Positions 1-5,424 of a stretch of 9,042 bases of DNA are shown here, piece by piece. The DNA lies in NCBI GenBank assembly GCA_031552655.1, contig JAVBML010000058.1, positions 1-9,042 on the forward strand, written 5' to 3'. How positions within the stretch are numbered: the first letter of the stretch is position 1; every line of letters starts with the position of its first letter. A program made the position numbers and the translations under genes. The notes beneath the pieces were generated by a model. The model saw only the letters and a list, made by a program, of their open reading frames with translations, had not been told where the DNA came from and made no database searches. This stretch comes from CAZTPH01 sp031552655 (GTDB taxonomy: Bacteria > Pseudomonadota > Gammaproteobacteria > UBA9339).

Positions 1-1068
1 ACGAGCAAAAATAGAGGCATCAATGTCGTTGGCAATAGGAATTTTTGCCATGTGTACTCTGAGAATTTGCTCCCGCCCACGAATATCTGGTAGCGGAACC
101 ACAACTTGACGATCAAATCTACCGGGACGTAATAAAGCTGGATCCAAAACATCAGGGCGATTAGTTGCAGCTATAACAATCACTCCCCCCTTGCCAACGA
201 ACCCATCCATTTCTACCAATAATTGATTAAGTGTCTGTTCTCGTTCATCGTGGCCACCACCCAGACCGGCACCACGGTGACGACCCACGGCATCAATTTC
301 ATCTATGAAAATAATGCATGGCGAATTTTTTTTTGCCGTTTCAAATAAATCCCTAACCCGTGAAGCACCGACGCCAACAAACATTTCCACAAAATCTGAT
401 CCCGATATGGAATAGAATGGTACCTTAGCTTCTCCAGCAACGGCTTTAGCTAACAGTGTTTTACCAGTACCAGGCGACCCAAGTAATAAAACACCGCAGG
501 GTACTTTGCCACCAAGTTTTTGAAATTTTCTAGGATCTTTCAAAAAATCCACCAATTCCCGTACCTCTTCCTTGGCCTCATCGACACCAGCAACATCGGC
601 AAAGGTAACCTTAACGTGATCCCCCTGCAACAAGCGCGCTCGACTTTTACCAAAGGAGAGAGGTCCTCCACGGCCACCACTTCCATTCATTTGGCGCATG
701 AATAAAATCCATAACCCCATGAGGATAAATATGGGAAAACAACTAAGAAAAATATGAGTTAAAATTCCCGGTTGATCCGGAGGATTACCACGAACCTCAA
801 CACCATTATTTATTAAAGCAGATAAAATACTTTGATCTTTTAGTGGTATGTAGGTCTTAATTTTGCTTCTATCTTTTTTAACGGCACTTATATTGCTAGA
901 TTCGATGCTAGCACTTACTATATTACCTTCATTAACTTCTTTAACAAAGGTAGAATAGGCAACTTCCCTATCGGTGCCTGCCAACTTCTGTCCAGAGTTA
1001 CTAAAGATTACCAACAGTAAAACTACTACCAGAAGCCAAATAATCGAATTCTTAATAATACTATTCAT
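1..1068 (-). CDS. ftsH: ATP-dependent zinc metalloprotease FtsH, N-terminal part (cut by window edge)
   Basis: This is a membrane-anchored AAA+ protease that degrades misfolded membrane proteins and short-lived regulators (LpxC and YccA in E. coli) as a hexamer facing the cytoplasm. The 356 codons present show a short N-terminus with a first membrane segment (about residues 9-22), a periplasmic domain (about 24-100), a second membrane segment (about 103-124) and then the AAA module. Walker A is GSPGTGKT (197-204), the pore loop is MFVGVG (229-234), Walker B is IIFIDEID (252-259), and the SRH region ATNRPDVLDPALLRPGR (301-317) carries both arginine fingers. The zinc-binding HExGH protease domain lies beyond base 1. 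The ATG at 1066-1068 gives a normal FtsH N-terminus, but no good Shine-Dalgarno precedes it. The gene follows rlmE by 41 bases, so the two are probably co-transcribed, as in E. coli. The first P of the usual GPPGTGKT is S here. The identification is secure. Confidence 0.97.
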   Translation of the reverse strand, partial: MNSIIKNSIIWLLVVVLLLVIFSNSGQKLAGTDREVAYSTFVKEVNEGNIVSASIESSNISAVKKDRSKIKTYIPLKDQSILSALINNGVEVRGNPPDQPGILTHIFLSCFPIFILMGLWILFMRQMNGSGGRGGPLSFGKSRARLLQGDHVKVTFADVAGVDEAKEEVRELVDFLKDPRKFQKLGGKVPCGVLLLGSPGTGKTLLAKAVAGEAKVPFYSISGSDFVEMFVGVGASRVRDLFETAKKNSPCIIFIDEIDAVGRHRGAGLGGGHDEREQTLNQLLVEMDGFVGKGGVIVIAATNRPDVLDPALLRPGRFDRQVVVPLPDIRGREQILRVHMAKIPIANDIDASIFAR

Positions 1069-1109
1069 AAATTATCTTTTGTTTCCATAAAACTAACCAG
1101 TCTAAGCTA

Positions 1110-1754
1110 TTACTTTATATTACAATGGCTGCTAAGACAATCTCTAAAATCTCTGGCAAGTAAAAAAATCTCGCTGGATCTAGCTCGGGATGCTTCGGGT
1201 TTAATTATTTTTATTTCACAAAAATATTTTTTTAACAGCTCTTTATAATTCTGCAATTCCTCTCCATGGAACATTTTAATTAAAAAATTCCCCCGGTTCT
1301 TCAGCACTCCCATGGCAAAATAAAGAGCTCGCTGAGCCAATTCGAAGGATTTCATTTGGTCAACATGTTTAATCCCACTTAAATTGGGAGCCATATCGGA
1401 TAACACAACGTCAATTTTTCCTACACCAATGGTCTCTCGTAGAGCACGAGCAACCTCATCCTTGAAAAAATCACCTTGCATAAATTCAACCCCAGCAATG
1501 CCATGCATTGGTAATATGTCTAAGGCAAAAACTTTACCACCCCTGCCAACGGCGGTAGCTAAGTACTCTGTCCAACTACCGGGAGCAGCCCCCAGATCAA
1601 CGACCTGCATGTGTGATTTAATTAAACGAAACTGCTGATCTATATCCATTAATTTATACACGGAACGAGCCCTAAACCCATCCTGCCTAGCGCGTCTAAC
1701 ATAGGGATCAGAAAAATGCTCCTGGAGCCATCTTTTGCTGCTAGATTTCTTCAC
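1110..1754 (-). CDS. rlmE: 23S rRNA (uridine-2552-2'-O)-methyltransferase RlmE (FtsJ/RrmJ)
   Basis: RlmE uses S-adenosylmethionine to 2'-O-methylate U2552 in the A-loop of 23S rRNA during late 50S assembly. The 214-residue protein matches the family length. It opens with the family's typical SSSKRWLQEHFSDPYV block. SAM motif I, VVDLGAAPGSW, lies at 51-61. The catalytic K-D-K-E tetrad is complete: K34, D120 (LSDMAPN), K160 (LIKMF) and E195 (SSEIFLLA), each exactly four residues before its E. coli counterpart. The start codon is GTG (1752-1754): the nearby ATG at 1754-1756 is out of frame and meets a stop at once, and the next in-frame Met is residue 36, which would remove the catalytic K34. 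No Shine-Dalgarno is visible. Gene order yhbY | rlmE-ftsH is the E. coli order. Confidence 0.96.
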   Translation of the reverse strand: MKKSSSKRWLQEHFSDPYVRRARQDGFRARSVYKLMDIDQQFRLIKSHMQVVDLGAAPGSWTEYLATAVGRGGKVFALDILPMHGIAGVEFMQGDFFKDEVARALRETIGVGKIDVVLSDMAPNLSGIKHVDQMKSFELAQRALYFAMGVLKNRGNFLIKMFHGEELQNYKELLKKYFCEIKIIKPEASRARSSEIFLLARDFRDCLSSHCNIK

Positions 1755-1759
1755 ATGAC

Positions 1760-1787
1760 TTGACTTATTATAGTTTTAAGTTAAAAT
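1760..1787 (+). promoter_or_regulatory. Candidate sigma-70-type promoter for yhbY
   Basis: TTGACT (1760-1765) and TAAAAT (1782-1787) are spaced by 16 bases and point toward yhbY. Both boxes match the consensus at 5 of 6 positions. Transcription would begin near 1794, leaving a leader of about 70 bases. It overlaps the candidate -10 box of the divergent rlmE, so the two promoters might interfere with each other. Confidence 0.45.
1767..1772 (-). promoter_or_regulatory. Candidate -10 box for rlmE-ftsH
   Basis: The minus strand reads a perfect TATAAT here, about 12 bases before the GTG of rlmE. The -35 at 17-base spacing (CTTTAA) is poor. If this box is used, the transcript would start only about 5 bases before the GTG, giving a nearly leaderless mRNA, which would fit the missing Shine-Dalgarno. 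The sequence is AT-rich, so a chance match is possible. Confidence 0.35.
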
Positions 1788-1844
1788 TATTAAAGGTTTT
1801 GTAATATTAATTTATTATAAAATCAACAGGATTTTTAATATTAA

Positions 1845-1856
1845 CCTTAATTAAGG
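1845..1856. repeat. Perfect 12-base palindrome over the yhbY ribosome binding site
   Basis: CCTTAATTAAGG is its own reverse complement. Its right end supplies the AAGG of the yhbY Shine-Dalgarno (AAGGGA, 1853-1858, six bases before the ATG). It could be a protein-binding site or simply AT-rich coincidence. No second copy is visible in the window. Confidence 0.35.
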
Positions 1857-1864
1857 GACTATCT

Positions 1865-2182
1865 ATGATCGAGCAAAGTTTACCTAGTATTCTCAGCCAA
1901 CAGGATATTCGCAGTTTAAAAAGCAAGCTTCACTTACTAAGACCCGCCGTTGTCATTAATAGTAAACTAGATAATTGGACATTTCAGGACATCGACATAG
2001 CCTTAGATAATAGTGAACTGATAAAAATTAGAACCCACATAGGTAGCAGCGAAGAACTACTAAAAATAGCTCATAAAATATGTGACTCGCTGCAAGCAAC
2101 ACTCATTCAAACCGTGGGCTACGTAATCGCCATATATCGCAAAAACTTACAATTCGAAGATGAGCAAATACAGTTTCATTGA
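1865..2182 (+). CDS. yhbY: YhbY-type RNA-binding protein (CRM domain)
   Basis: YhbY is a small CRM-domain protein associated with pre-50S ribosomal particles in E. coli. The 105 residues align along the family: an N-terminal helix (about 10-24), the LLRPAVVI strand (24-31), the helix DIDIALDNSELIKI (42-55), and the C-terminal strand pair TLIQTVGYVIAIYRKN (79-94). The position next to divergent rlmE-ftsH is the conserved E. coli neighbourhood and supports the call. The unusual point is the loop after the first strand: the family normally has a GxxG RNA-contact loop (GSNG in E. coli), but here it reads NSKL (32-35) with no glycine. The start is supported by AAGGGA at a six-base spacing. RNA binding may therefore be altered, which is inference. 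Confidence 0.88.
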   Translation: MIEQSLPSILSQQDIRSLKSKLHLLRPAVVINSKLDNWTFQDIDIALDNSELIKIRTHIGSSEELLKIAHKICDSLQATLIQTVGYVIAIYRKNLQFEDEQIQFH

Positions 2183-2233
2183 TAGCTGAATTTATCTTCT
2201 TCATATCTCTAAAACGGTACAAATTATTGCTAT

Positions 2234-2286
2234 CTATGCGGCGAACTTTCTAACTACCCCATCCTCACCAACGGTTTGTCGCATAG
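2234..2286 (+). other. Long imperfect inverted repeat / RNA hairpin downstream of yhbY
   Basis: Bases 2234-2246 pair with 2274-2286 as 13 consecutive pairs, two of them G-U when read as plus-strand RNA (2241/2279 and 2243/2277). On the minus strand those two would be A-C mismatches, so the structure favours a plus-strand transcript, that is the yhbY 3' end. The 27-base loop is C-rich (ACCCCATCCTCACC). A smaller stem, ATAGCT/AGCTAT, follows at 2321-2339. Neither stem has a good T-run, so this is not a standard intrinsic terminator. The rest of the 2183-2445 gap shows no convincing reading frame on either strand. Confidence 0.4.
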
Positions 2287-2445
2287 TCATAGTTAGATTC
2301 CATGGTCATATCTTCTGCTCATAGCTACCATAAAGCTATAATTAGATTATTTTCACGCTCCATATAACAATGGCTATGAAACATTGATATCGCTAAGGAA
2401 AATTACAAAACTAGTGCCATACTACCTGCCAACTGCATTAGAAGC

Positions 2446-3120
2446 TTAGACATTATTTCTACCAAAAAACTTAGATTTACTAAGCCAAATTTTATCAGGA
2501 TAGTAAGAAAATATTAGGGTACCGTCTTTTATGGTATTAATAATAGGCTTGGCTAAATATTTCTCAACGGCAGGACAACCCCAGCTACGCCCCGCTCTAC
2601 CAACGCTGGCCACAAATTCCTTACTTACATAGGGAGCACCGTGGAGCACAATGTACCTTTCCTCAGCCCTATCATTTACTCCCTTCTCTAGTCCTTTCAT
2701 GCGTAGACTATAGCCATCTCGACCCATGTAAGTTTTTCCCGTTATGAATATGCCTAAACTTGTCTGGAGACTACCTATGGTGTTGGAAAAGCTGGTAGCA
2801 TATTTATTTCCACTATTAATCCCATGAGCTACCATGGAATTATATAAAATTTGTTCCTTAGCAATATTTAAAACCCAAAGTCGTTTCTTGGTAGAGGGTA
2901 AAGAATAATCTATGATCGTTATGATAGGTTTTTTAATATTAACCCCTAGTTTCTTAGAATTATAAAAAGCATCCAGGGCTAGTTTAACCACATGAACATT
3001 AAGATCCTGGCTTAATTTAGATATATTTTTCGCCTTCTGCTTTGTAGATAACTGTGGCTGTAGCGCAAAAACCTCGCCCAGGGAGATGAAAAACAAGCCT
3101 AGAAAAATTATTCTCTTCAT
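2446..3120 (-). CDS. Exported murein L,D-transpeptidase-like protein, YkuD_2-type family
   Basis: This is a predicted periplasmic cysteine enzyme acting on peptidoglycan stem peptides. From the ATG at 3118-3120 it has 224 residues and begins with a clear signal peptide (KR, then a hydrophobic stretch, cleavage after FA near residue 20). The catalytic region carries YIVLHGAPYVS (156-166, H160) and GRSWGCPAV (177-185, C182). This is the His plus SxGCxA arrangement of L,D-transpeptidases, in the form typical of the murein L,D-transpeptidase catalytic-domain family (PF13645-like) rather than the HGT...SxGCIRM form of its neighbour. An in-frame TTG three codons upstream (3127-3129) is an alternative start. 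I prefer the ATG because it gives the cleaner signal peptide, although no Shine-Dalgarno is obvious for either. It follows the other transpeptidase by 72 bases that contain their own promoter. Its substrate is unknown. Confidence 0.85.
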   Translation of the reverse strand: MKRIIFLGLFFISLGEVFALQPQLSTKQKAKNISKLSQDLNVHVVKLALDAFYNSKKLGVNIKKPIITIIDYSLPSTKKRLWVLNIAKEQILYNSMVAHGINSGNKYATSFSNTIGSLQTSLGIFITGKTYMGRDGYSLRMKGLEKGVNDRAEERYIVLHGAPYVSKEFVASVGRAGRSWGCPAVEKYLAKPIINTIKDGTLIFSYYPDKIWLSKSKFFGRNNV

Positions 3121-3155
3121 AGTAGGCAATAAATTAATTTTCTCATTTAACCTAG

Positions 3156-3166
3156 ATTATAGCATA
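3156..3166 (-). promoter_or_regulatory. Extended -10 promoter for the second transpeptidase gene
   Basis: On the minus strand the sequence reads TATGCTATAAT, a TGn extension followed by a perfect TATAAT. Extended -10 elements can work with a weak -35, and the hexamer 17 bases upstream (TAAGGT) is weak. The start would fall near 3149, about 29 bases before the ATG. The gene can thus be expressed independently of yccA and the first transpeptidase. Confidence 0.5.
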
Positions 3167-3192
3167 AAAATAAAAAATACCTTAGAATAGTC

Positions 3193-4098
3193 TTAGTAAC
3201 CTACTACTTCTGGCATTCCTAAATGTTCCTGCACATTTTTAGATACCGCTTTCCAATCAACCAGTGCCGGTCTAATATAAATGGCTTCATGGATAACCTG
3301 CTTAACATCGGAATCATCCAGAGCAATGCTAACTTTATTGGAATAGCTTTTAATAGGCTTATGGGATTCTAAATACAATTTCCCATTTAACCATCCAGCT
3401 TTATAAGGGTAGTGAACAATGTGCACCGATGTTCCTATGGAAACATTATTATATAAAAATTCTATGGGTTCCTGCAACATTCGAATGCATCCTGAACTAA
3501 TAAATGCCCCAACGGTGCTAGGAACATTGGTACCATGAATATGATAGGATCCCATATTGAGGTACAATGCATGCTTTCCCAGAGGATTCTTAGGACCTGG
3601 AGCAACAACTTTAGGTAAGACCTCTCCTGTCTTGTTATATACATAATTGCGAATACTGTCAGGAGCCGTCCACGAGGGATTCTTTCGCTTATTTACAACT
3701 TTGGCAACGCCCACCGGTGTTCTCCAATTGCTTCGACCTAACCCCACCGTAAATGTATGCACTCGTTCACCATCGGGATCGAAGTAATACATACGCAATT
3801 CCGGTATATTAATTACTATTCCTTCCCTAACCTTAGGTAATATAAATTGCTTAGGTATCATCACCCGTTGGCCAATTTTCAATTTATAAAAATTTATCTG
3901 GGGATTAGCTTCCAGCAACTCATCATAGCTAACTTCATGAGTTTCTCTGATGGTAGTTAGGGAATCGCCTTTCTTTACCGTAATGAAATAACTCCTACCC
4001 ACAATATCGTTGCCATGTGCTGGTAGATAATATTCCCCACCCCAAGCCATGGGTAGGCATAGAATAACTATATTAATTAATATCCCTATCAACCGCAT
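3193..4098 (-). CDS. LysM-containing L,D-transpeptidase, ErfK/YbiS/YcfS type (YkuD)
   Basis: This is a predicted periplasmic L,D-transpeptidase, either forming 3-3 crosslinks or attaching a lipoprotein to meso-diaminopimelate in peptidoglycan. The 301 residues start with a signal peptide (1 to about 20), then a LysM peptidoglycan-binding module (about 37-82, YFITVKKGDSLTTI ... LKIGQRVMIP). The YkuD domain (about 92-228) carries SYHIHGTNVP (184-193, H188) and SSGCIRM (201-207, catalytic C204 and R206). The C-terminal tail has the YPYKAGWLNGKLYLE segment seen in ErfK-class enzymes that anchor Braun lipoprotein, followed by about 50 less conserved residues. The start is fixed by a strong AGGAGG. 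The gene begins 41 bases after the yccA stop, so a yccA-ldt operon is likely. Whether it makes crosslinks or anchors a protein cannot be told from sequence. Confidence 0.92.
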   Translation of the reverse strand: MRLIGILINIVILCLPMAWGGEYYLPAHGNDIVGRSYFITVKKGDSLTTIRETHEVSYDELLEANPQINFYKLKIGQRVMIPKQFILPKVREGIVINIPELRMYYFDPDGERVHTFTVGLGRSNWRTPVGVAKVVNKRKNPSWTAPDSIRNYVYNKTGEVLPKVVAPGPKNPLGKHALYLNMGSYHIHGTNVPSTVGAFISSGCIRMLQEPIEFLYNNVSIGTSVHIVHYPYKAGWLNGKLYLESHKPIKSYSNKVSIALDDSDVKQVIHEAIYIRPALVDWKAVSKNVQEHLGMPEVVGY

Positions 4099-4103
4099 AT
4101 AAC

Positions 4104-4109
4104 CCTCCT
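4104..4109 (-). promoter_or_regulatory. Consensus Shine-Dalgarno of the LysM transpeptidase gene
   Basis: The minus strand reads AGGAGG five bases before the ATG at 4096-4098. It is the best ribosome binding site in the window and suggests high translation of this gene relative to its neighbours. Confidence 0.85.
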
Positions 4110-4139
4110 AGGTCTATTCTAAATCAATGGTGTGAGAAA

Positions 4140-4820
4140 CTAATTTCTCCTTCCTCCAAAAAAACTCAATACATTCAACATGCTTACAAATAAATTGAAT
4201 ATAGAGACGTACAAAAATACCGTTGCCATAATATAATTATCTTCGCCACCATAAATTATCTGACTAGTTCTAAAAAGAATCAAAGCGGAACTAATCAAAA
4301 TAAAGGCACAAGATATCAACACTGACATTAGCTCCAATTGAAGAAACAATGAAGCGACGGAGGCAAGAAAAGCTACGCAGATCGCAACAAATAGAAATCC
4401 AGCCATGTAACTAAAATCCTTACGACTTAAAATTACATAGAGTGATAGAGATGAAAATATGACTCCGGTCCCAATTAGGGAAAGCTGGACAATTTCAGCT
4501 CCATTGGCAAATGCTGTCAAATAATAAGCCAGTAGAGGAGCTAGCGCATAGCCCATAAAACCTGTAAAGGCAAAAACCGTAAGCAATGCCCATTTACTGT
4601 CACGTAGAGCCTGGGTAAGAAACATTAAACCAAAAATACCAATAAGTGTAAAAGCGGGGCTTGCCAAGGGAAAAAAACCAGCCAGAGTGATTGTCGCGAT
4701 GAGAGCACTAAATAAAATAGTTAGGCTTAAAAGAAAATAGGTTTTGCGTAAAACCTGGTTAGCTGTAAATACAATTCCATTTTTATTCAGCACAACACAT
4801 TCTGGATTATTATATTGCAT
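4140..4820 (-). CDS. yccA: YccA, Bax inhibitor-1 (BI-1) family membrane protein
   Basis: YccA is a multi-pass inner-membrane protein. In E. coli it is a substrate of FtsH and can inhibit FtsH when the Sec translocon jams. The 226 residues have a polar N-terminal tail (1 to about 25) and about seven membrane segments (roughly 26-47, 54-70, 76-98, 110-131, 137-160, 165-184, 197-221). Strong family blocks are NQVLRKTYFLLSLT (21-34), AFTGFMGYALAPLL (84-97), FILISSALILF (173-183) and the BI-1 signature IIYGGEDNYIMATVFLYVSI (188-207, with acidic E193 and D194). In E. coli the N-terminal tail is needed for FtsH attack, and here it differs clearly in sequence. A GAGG eight bases upstream serves as ribosome binding site. 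It probably heads an operon with the LysM transpeptidase. The stop codon is TAG. Confidence 0.93.
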   Translation of the reverse strand: MQYNNPECVVLNKNGIVFTANQVLRKTYFLLSLTILFSALIATITLAGFFPLASPAFTLIGIFGLMFLTQALRDSKWALLTVFAFTGFMGYALAPLLAYYLTAFANGAEIVQLSLIGTGVIFSSLSLYVILSRKDFSYMAGFLFVAICVAFLASVASLFLQLELMSVLISCAFILISSALILFRTSQIIYGGEDNYIMATVFLYVSIFNLFVSMLNVLSFFGGRRN

Positions 4821-4847
4821 TGTAGTAACCTCGCCCGAAATTTAGCT

Positions 4848-4877
4848 ATTATTTTATTTATGGTATCTGAATTTCAA
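4848..4877 (-). promoter_or_regulatory. Candidate sigma-70-type promoter for yccA
   Basis: On the minus strand TTGAAA (4872-4877) and AATAAT (4848-4853) are separated by 18 bases, and each matches consensus at five of six positions. The start would lie near 4841, about 20 bases before the ATG, leaving room for the GAGG ribosome binding site. Confidence 0.45.
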
Positions 4878-4937
4878 TCCCATGACAAGCCATTAAGCTC
4901 ACTTTTCACCATTTAGACCATCCGGTAAAATATCAAA

Positions 4938-4967
4938 AAACATTTAAAATCATATTGTTAAATGTTT
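4938..4967 (-). terminator. Intrinsic terminator overlapping the end of the ComEA-like gene
   Basis: AAACATTTAA and TTAAATGTTT form a perfect 10-base stem around a 10-base loop. Read on the minus strand, the stem runs into further T residues, giving a run of six. The 5' arm lies inside the last codons and the loop contains the TGA stop. The stem is AT-rich and so weaker than a typical terminator, but placement and T-run fit transcription ending before yccA. Confidence 0.5.
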
Positions 4968-5291
4968 ACTTGCCTTGCCTAACCAATTCTCATGAATACC
5001 ACGACATTTAACTTTTAGTAATTCATCAAGGGATTTAAAGGCTCCCTTTTTATTTCTGTACTCAATAATACTCTTGGCTTTCTGCTTACTCATATACTTC
5101 ATTTTCTGTAAAGTTTCTTGGTCAGCACTATTTATGTTCACTTTCTCAATGCTTTTTTTCTCCTGAAAAACCTCTTTTTCTATTTTTACCTTATCTTCAA
5201 CGATAGCTTTGGCGCTTGCCTGAAGATTGGTAAAAACTAGAGCCCCTGCTGCACAGCAAATTGCCAACAAACTATTTATTTTTAAAAACAT
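4950..5291 (-). CDS. Small exported ComEA-like helix-hairpin-helix protein
   Basis: ComEA-type proteins bind double-stranded DNA outside the cytoplasmic membrane during natural transformation. The protein is 113 residues from the ATG at 5289-5291. This start is chosen because GAGGA sits four bases upstream and the protein then opens with a signal peptide (FLKINSLLAICCAAGALVF, cleavage after ASA near 27). An upstream ATG at 5337-5339 would bury the signal. A charged Lys/Glu-rich linker (28-50) leads to the ComEA domain (51-113), recognisable by VNINSADQETLQ, AKSIIEYRNKKGAFKSLDELLKVK and the LTI end. The two DNA-contact hairpins are degenerate: the first, usually LPGIGxxxA, is MKYMSKQKA (64-72), and the second, usually KGIGxxxL, is KCRGIHENWL (95-104). 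Fold assignment is firm, but DNA binding is doubtful. No other competence genes are in view. Confidence 0.82.
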   Translation of the reverse strand: MFLKINSLLAICCAAGALVFTNLQASAKAIVEDKVKIEKEVFQEKKSIEKVNINSADQETLQKMKYMSKQKAKSIIEYRNKKGAFKSLDELLKVKCRGIHENWLGKASKHLTI

Positions 5292-5295
5292 ATTT

Positions 5296-5300
5296 TCCTC
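5296..5300 (-). promoter_or_regulatory. Shine-Dalgarno deciding the ComEA-like start
   Basis: GAGGA on the minus strand lies four bases before the ATG at 5289-5291. It supports the 113-residue form over the longer 129-residue reading from 5339. Confidence 0.7.
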
Positions 5301-5354
5301 ACTAAATTTACTAGGTAAGGAAAAAGTATCACCAAACACTTTCAGAGACCATAC

Positions 5355-5362
5355 AGTATAAA
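5355..5362. promoter_or_regulatory. Overlapping divergent -10-like boxes between the ComEA-like gene and lpxB
   Basis: The short sequence AGTATAAA reads as TATACT on the minus strand (5355-5360, toward the ComEA-like gene) and TATAAA on the plus strand (5357-5362, toward lpxB). I find no convincing -35 for either. If both are used, the two genes would compete for the same polymerase footprint. Confidence 0.25.
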
Positions 5363-5424
5363 ATTCTTAGTTAGTTTTAAATACTTACCAAGTTATCCTT
5401 TATGAACGTTGAAAAAGTGGTACC

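Noticed and set aside
1384..1638. Open frame on the plus strand inside rlmE, and similar frames at 520-705, 3462-3644, 6210-6512, 7147-7338 and 7634-7834
   Set aside because: All lie within well-identified genes in other frames and show no domain, signal peptide or ribosome binding site of their own.
2183..2445. Possible gene remnant between yhbY and the second transpeptidase gene
   Set aside because: Frames on both strands are short and interrupted, with no recognisable protein similarity; only the hairpins stand out.
4821..4949. Possible small gene between yccA and the ComEA-like gene
   Set aside because: No frame with a start and ribosome binding site; the space is explained by the yccA promoter and the upstream terminator.
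5292..5339. N-terminal extension of the ComEA-like protein to an upstream ATG
   Set aside because: GAGGA and a clean signal peptide both point to the ATG at 5289-5291; the extension would place 16 polar residues before the signal.
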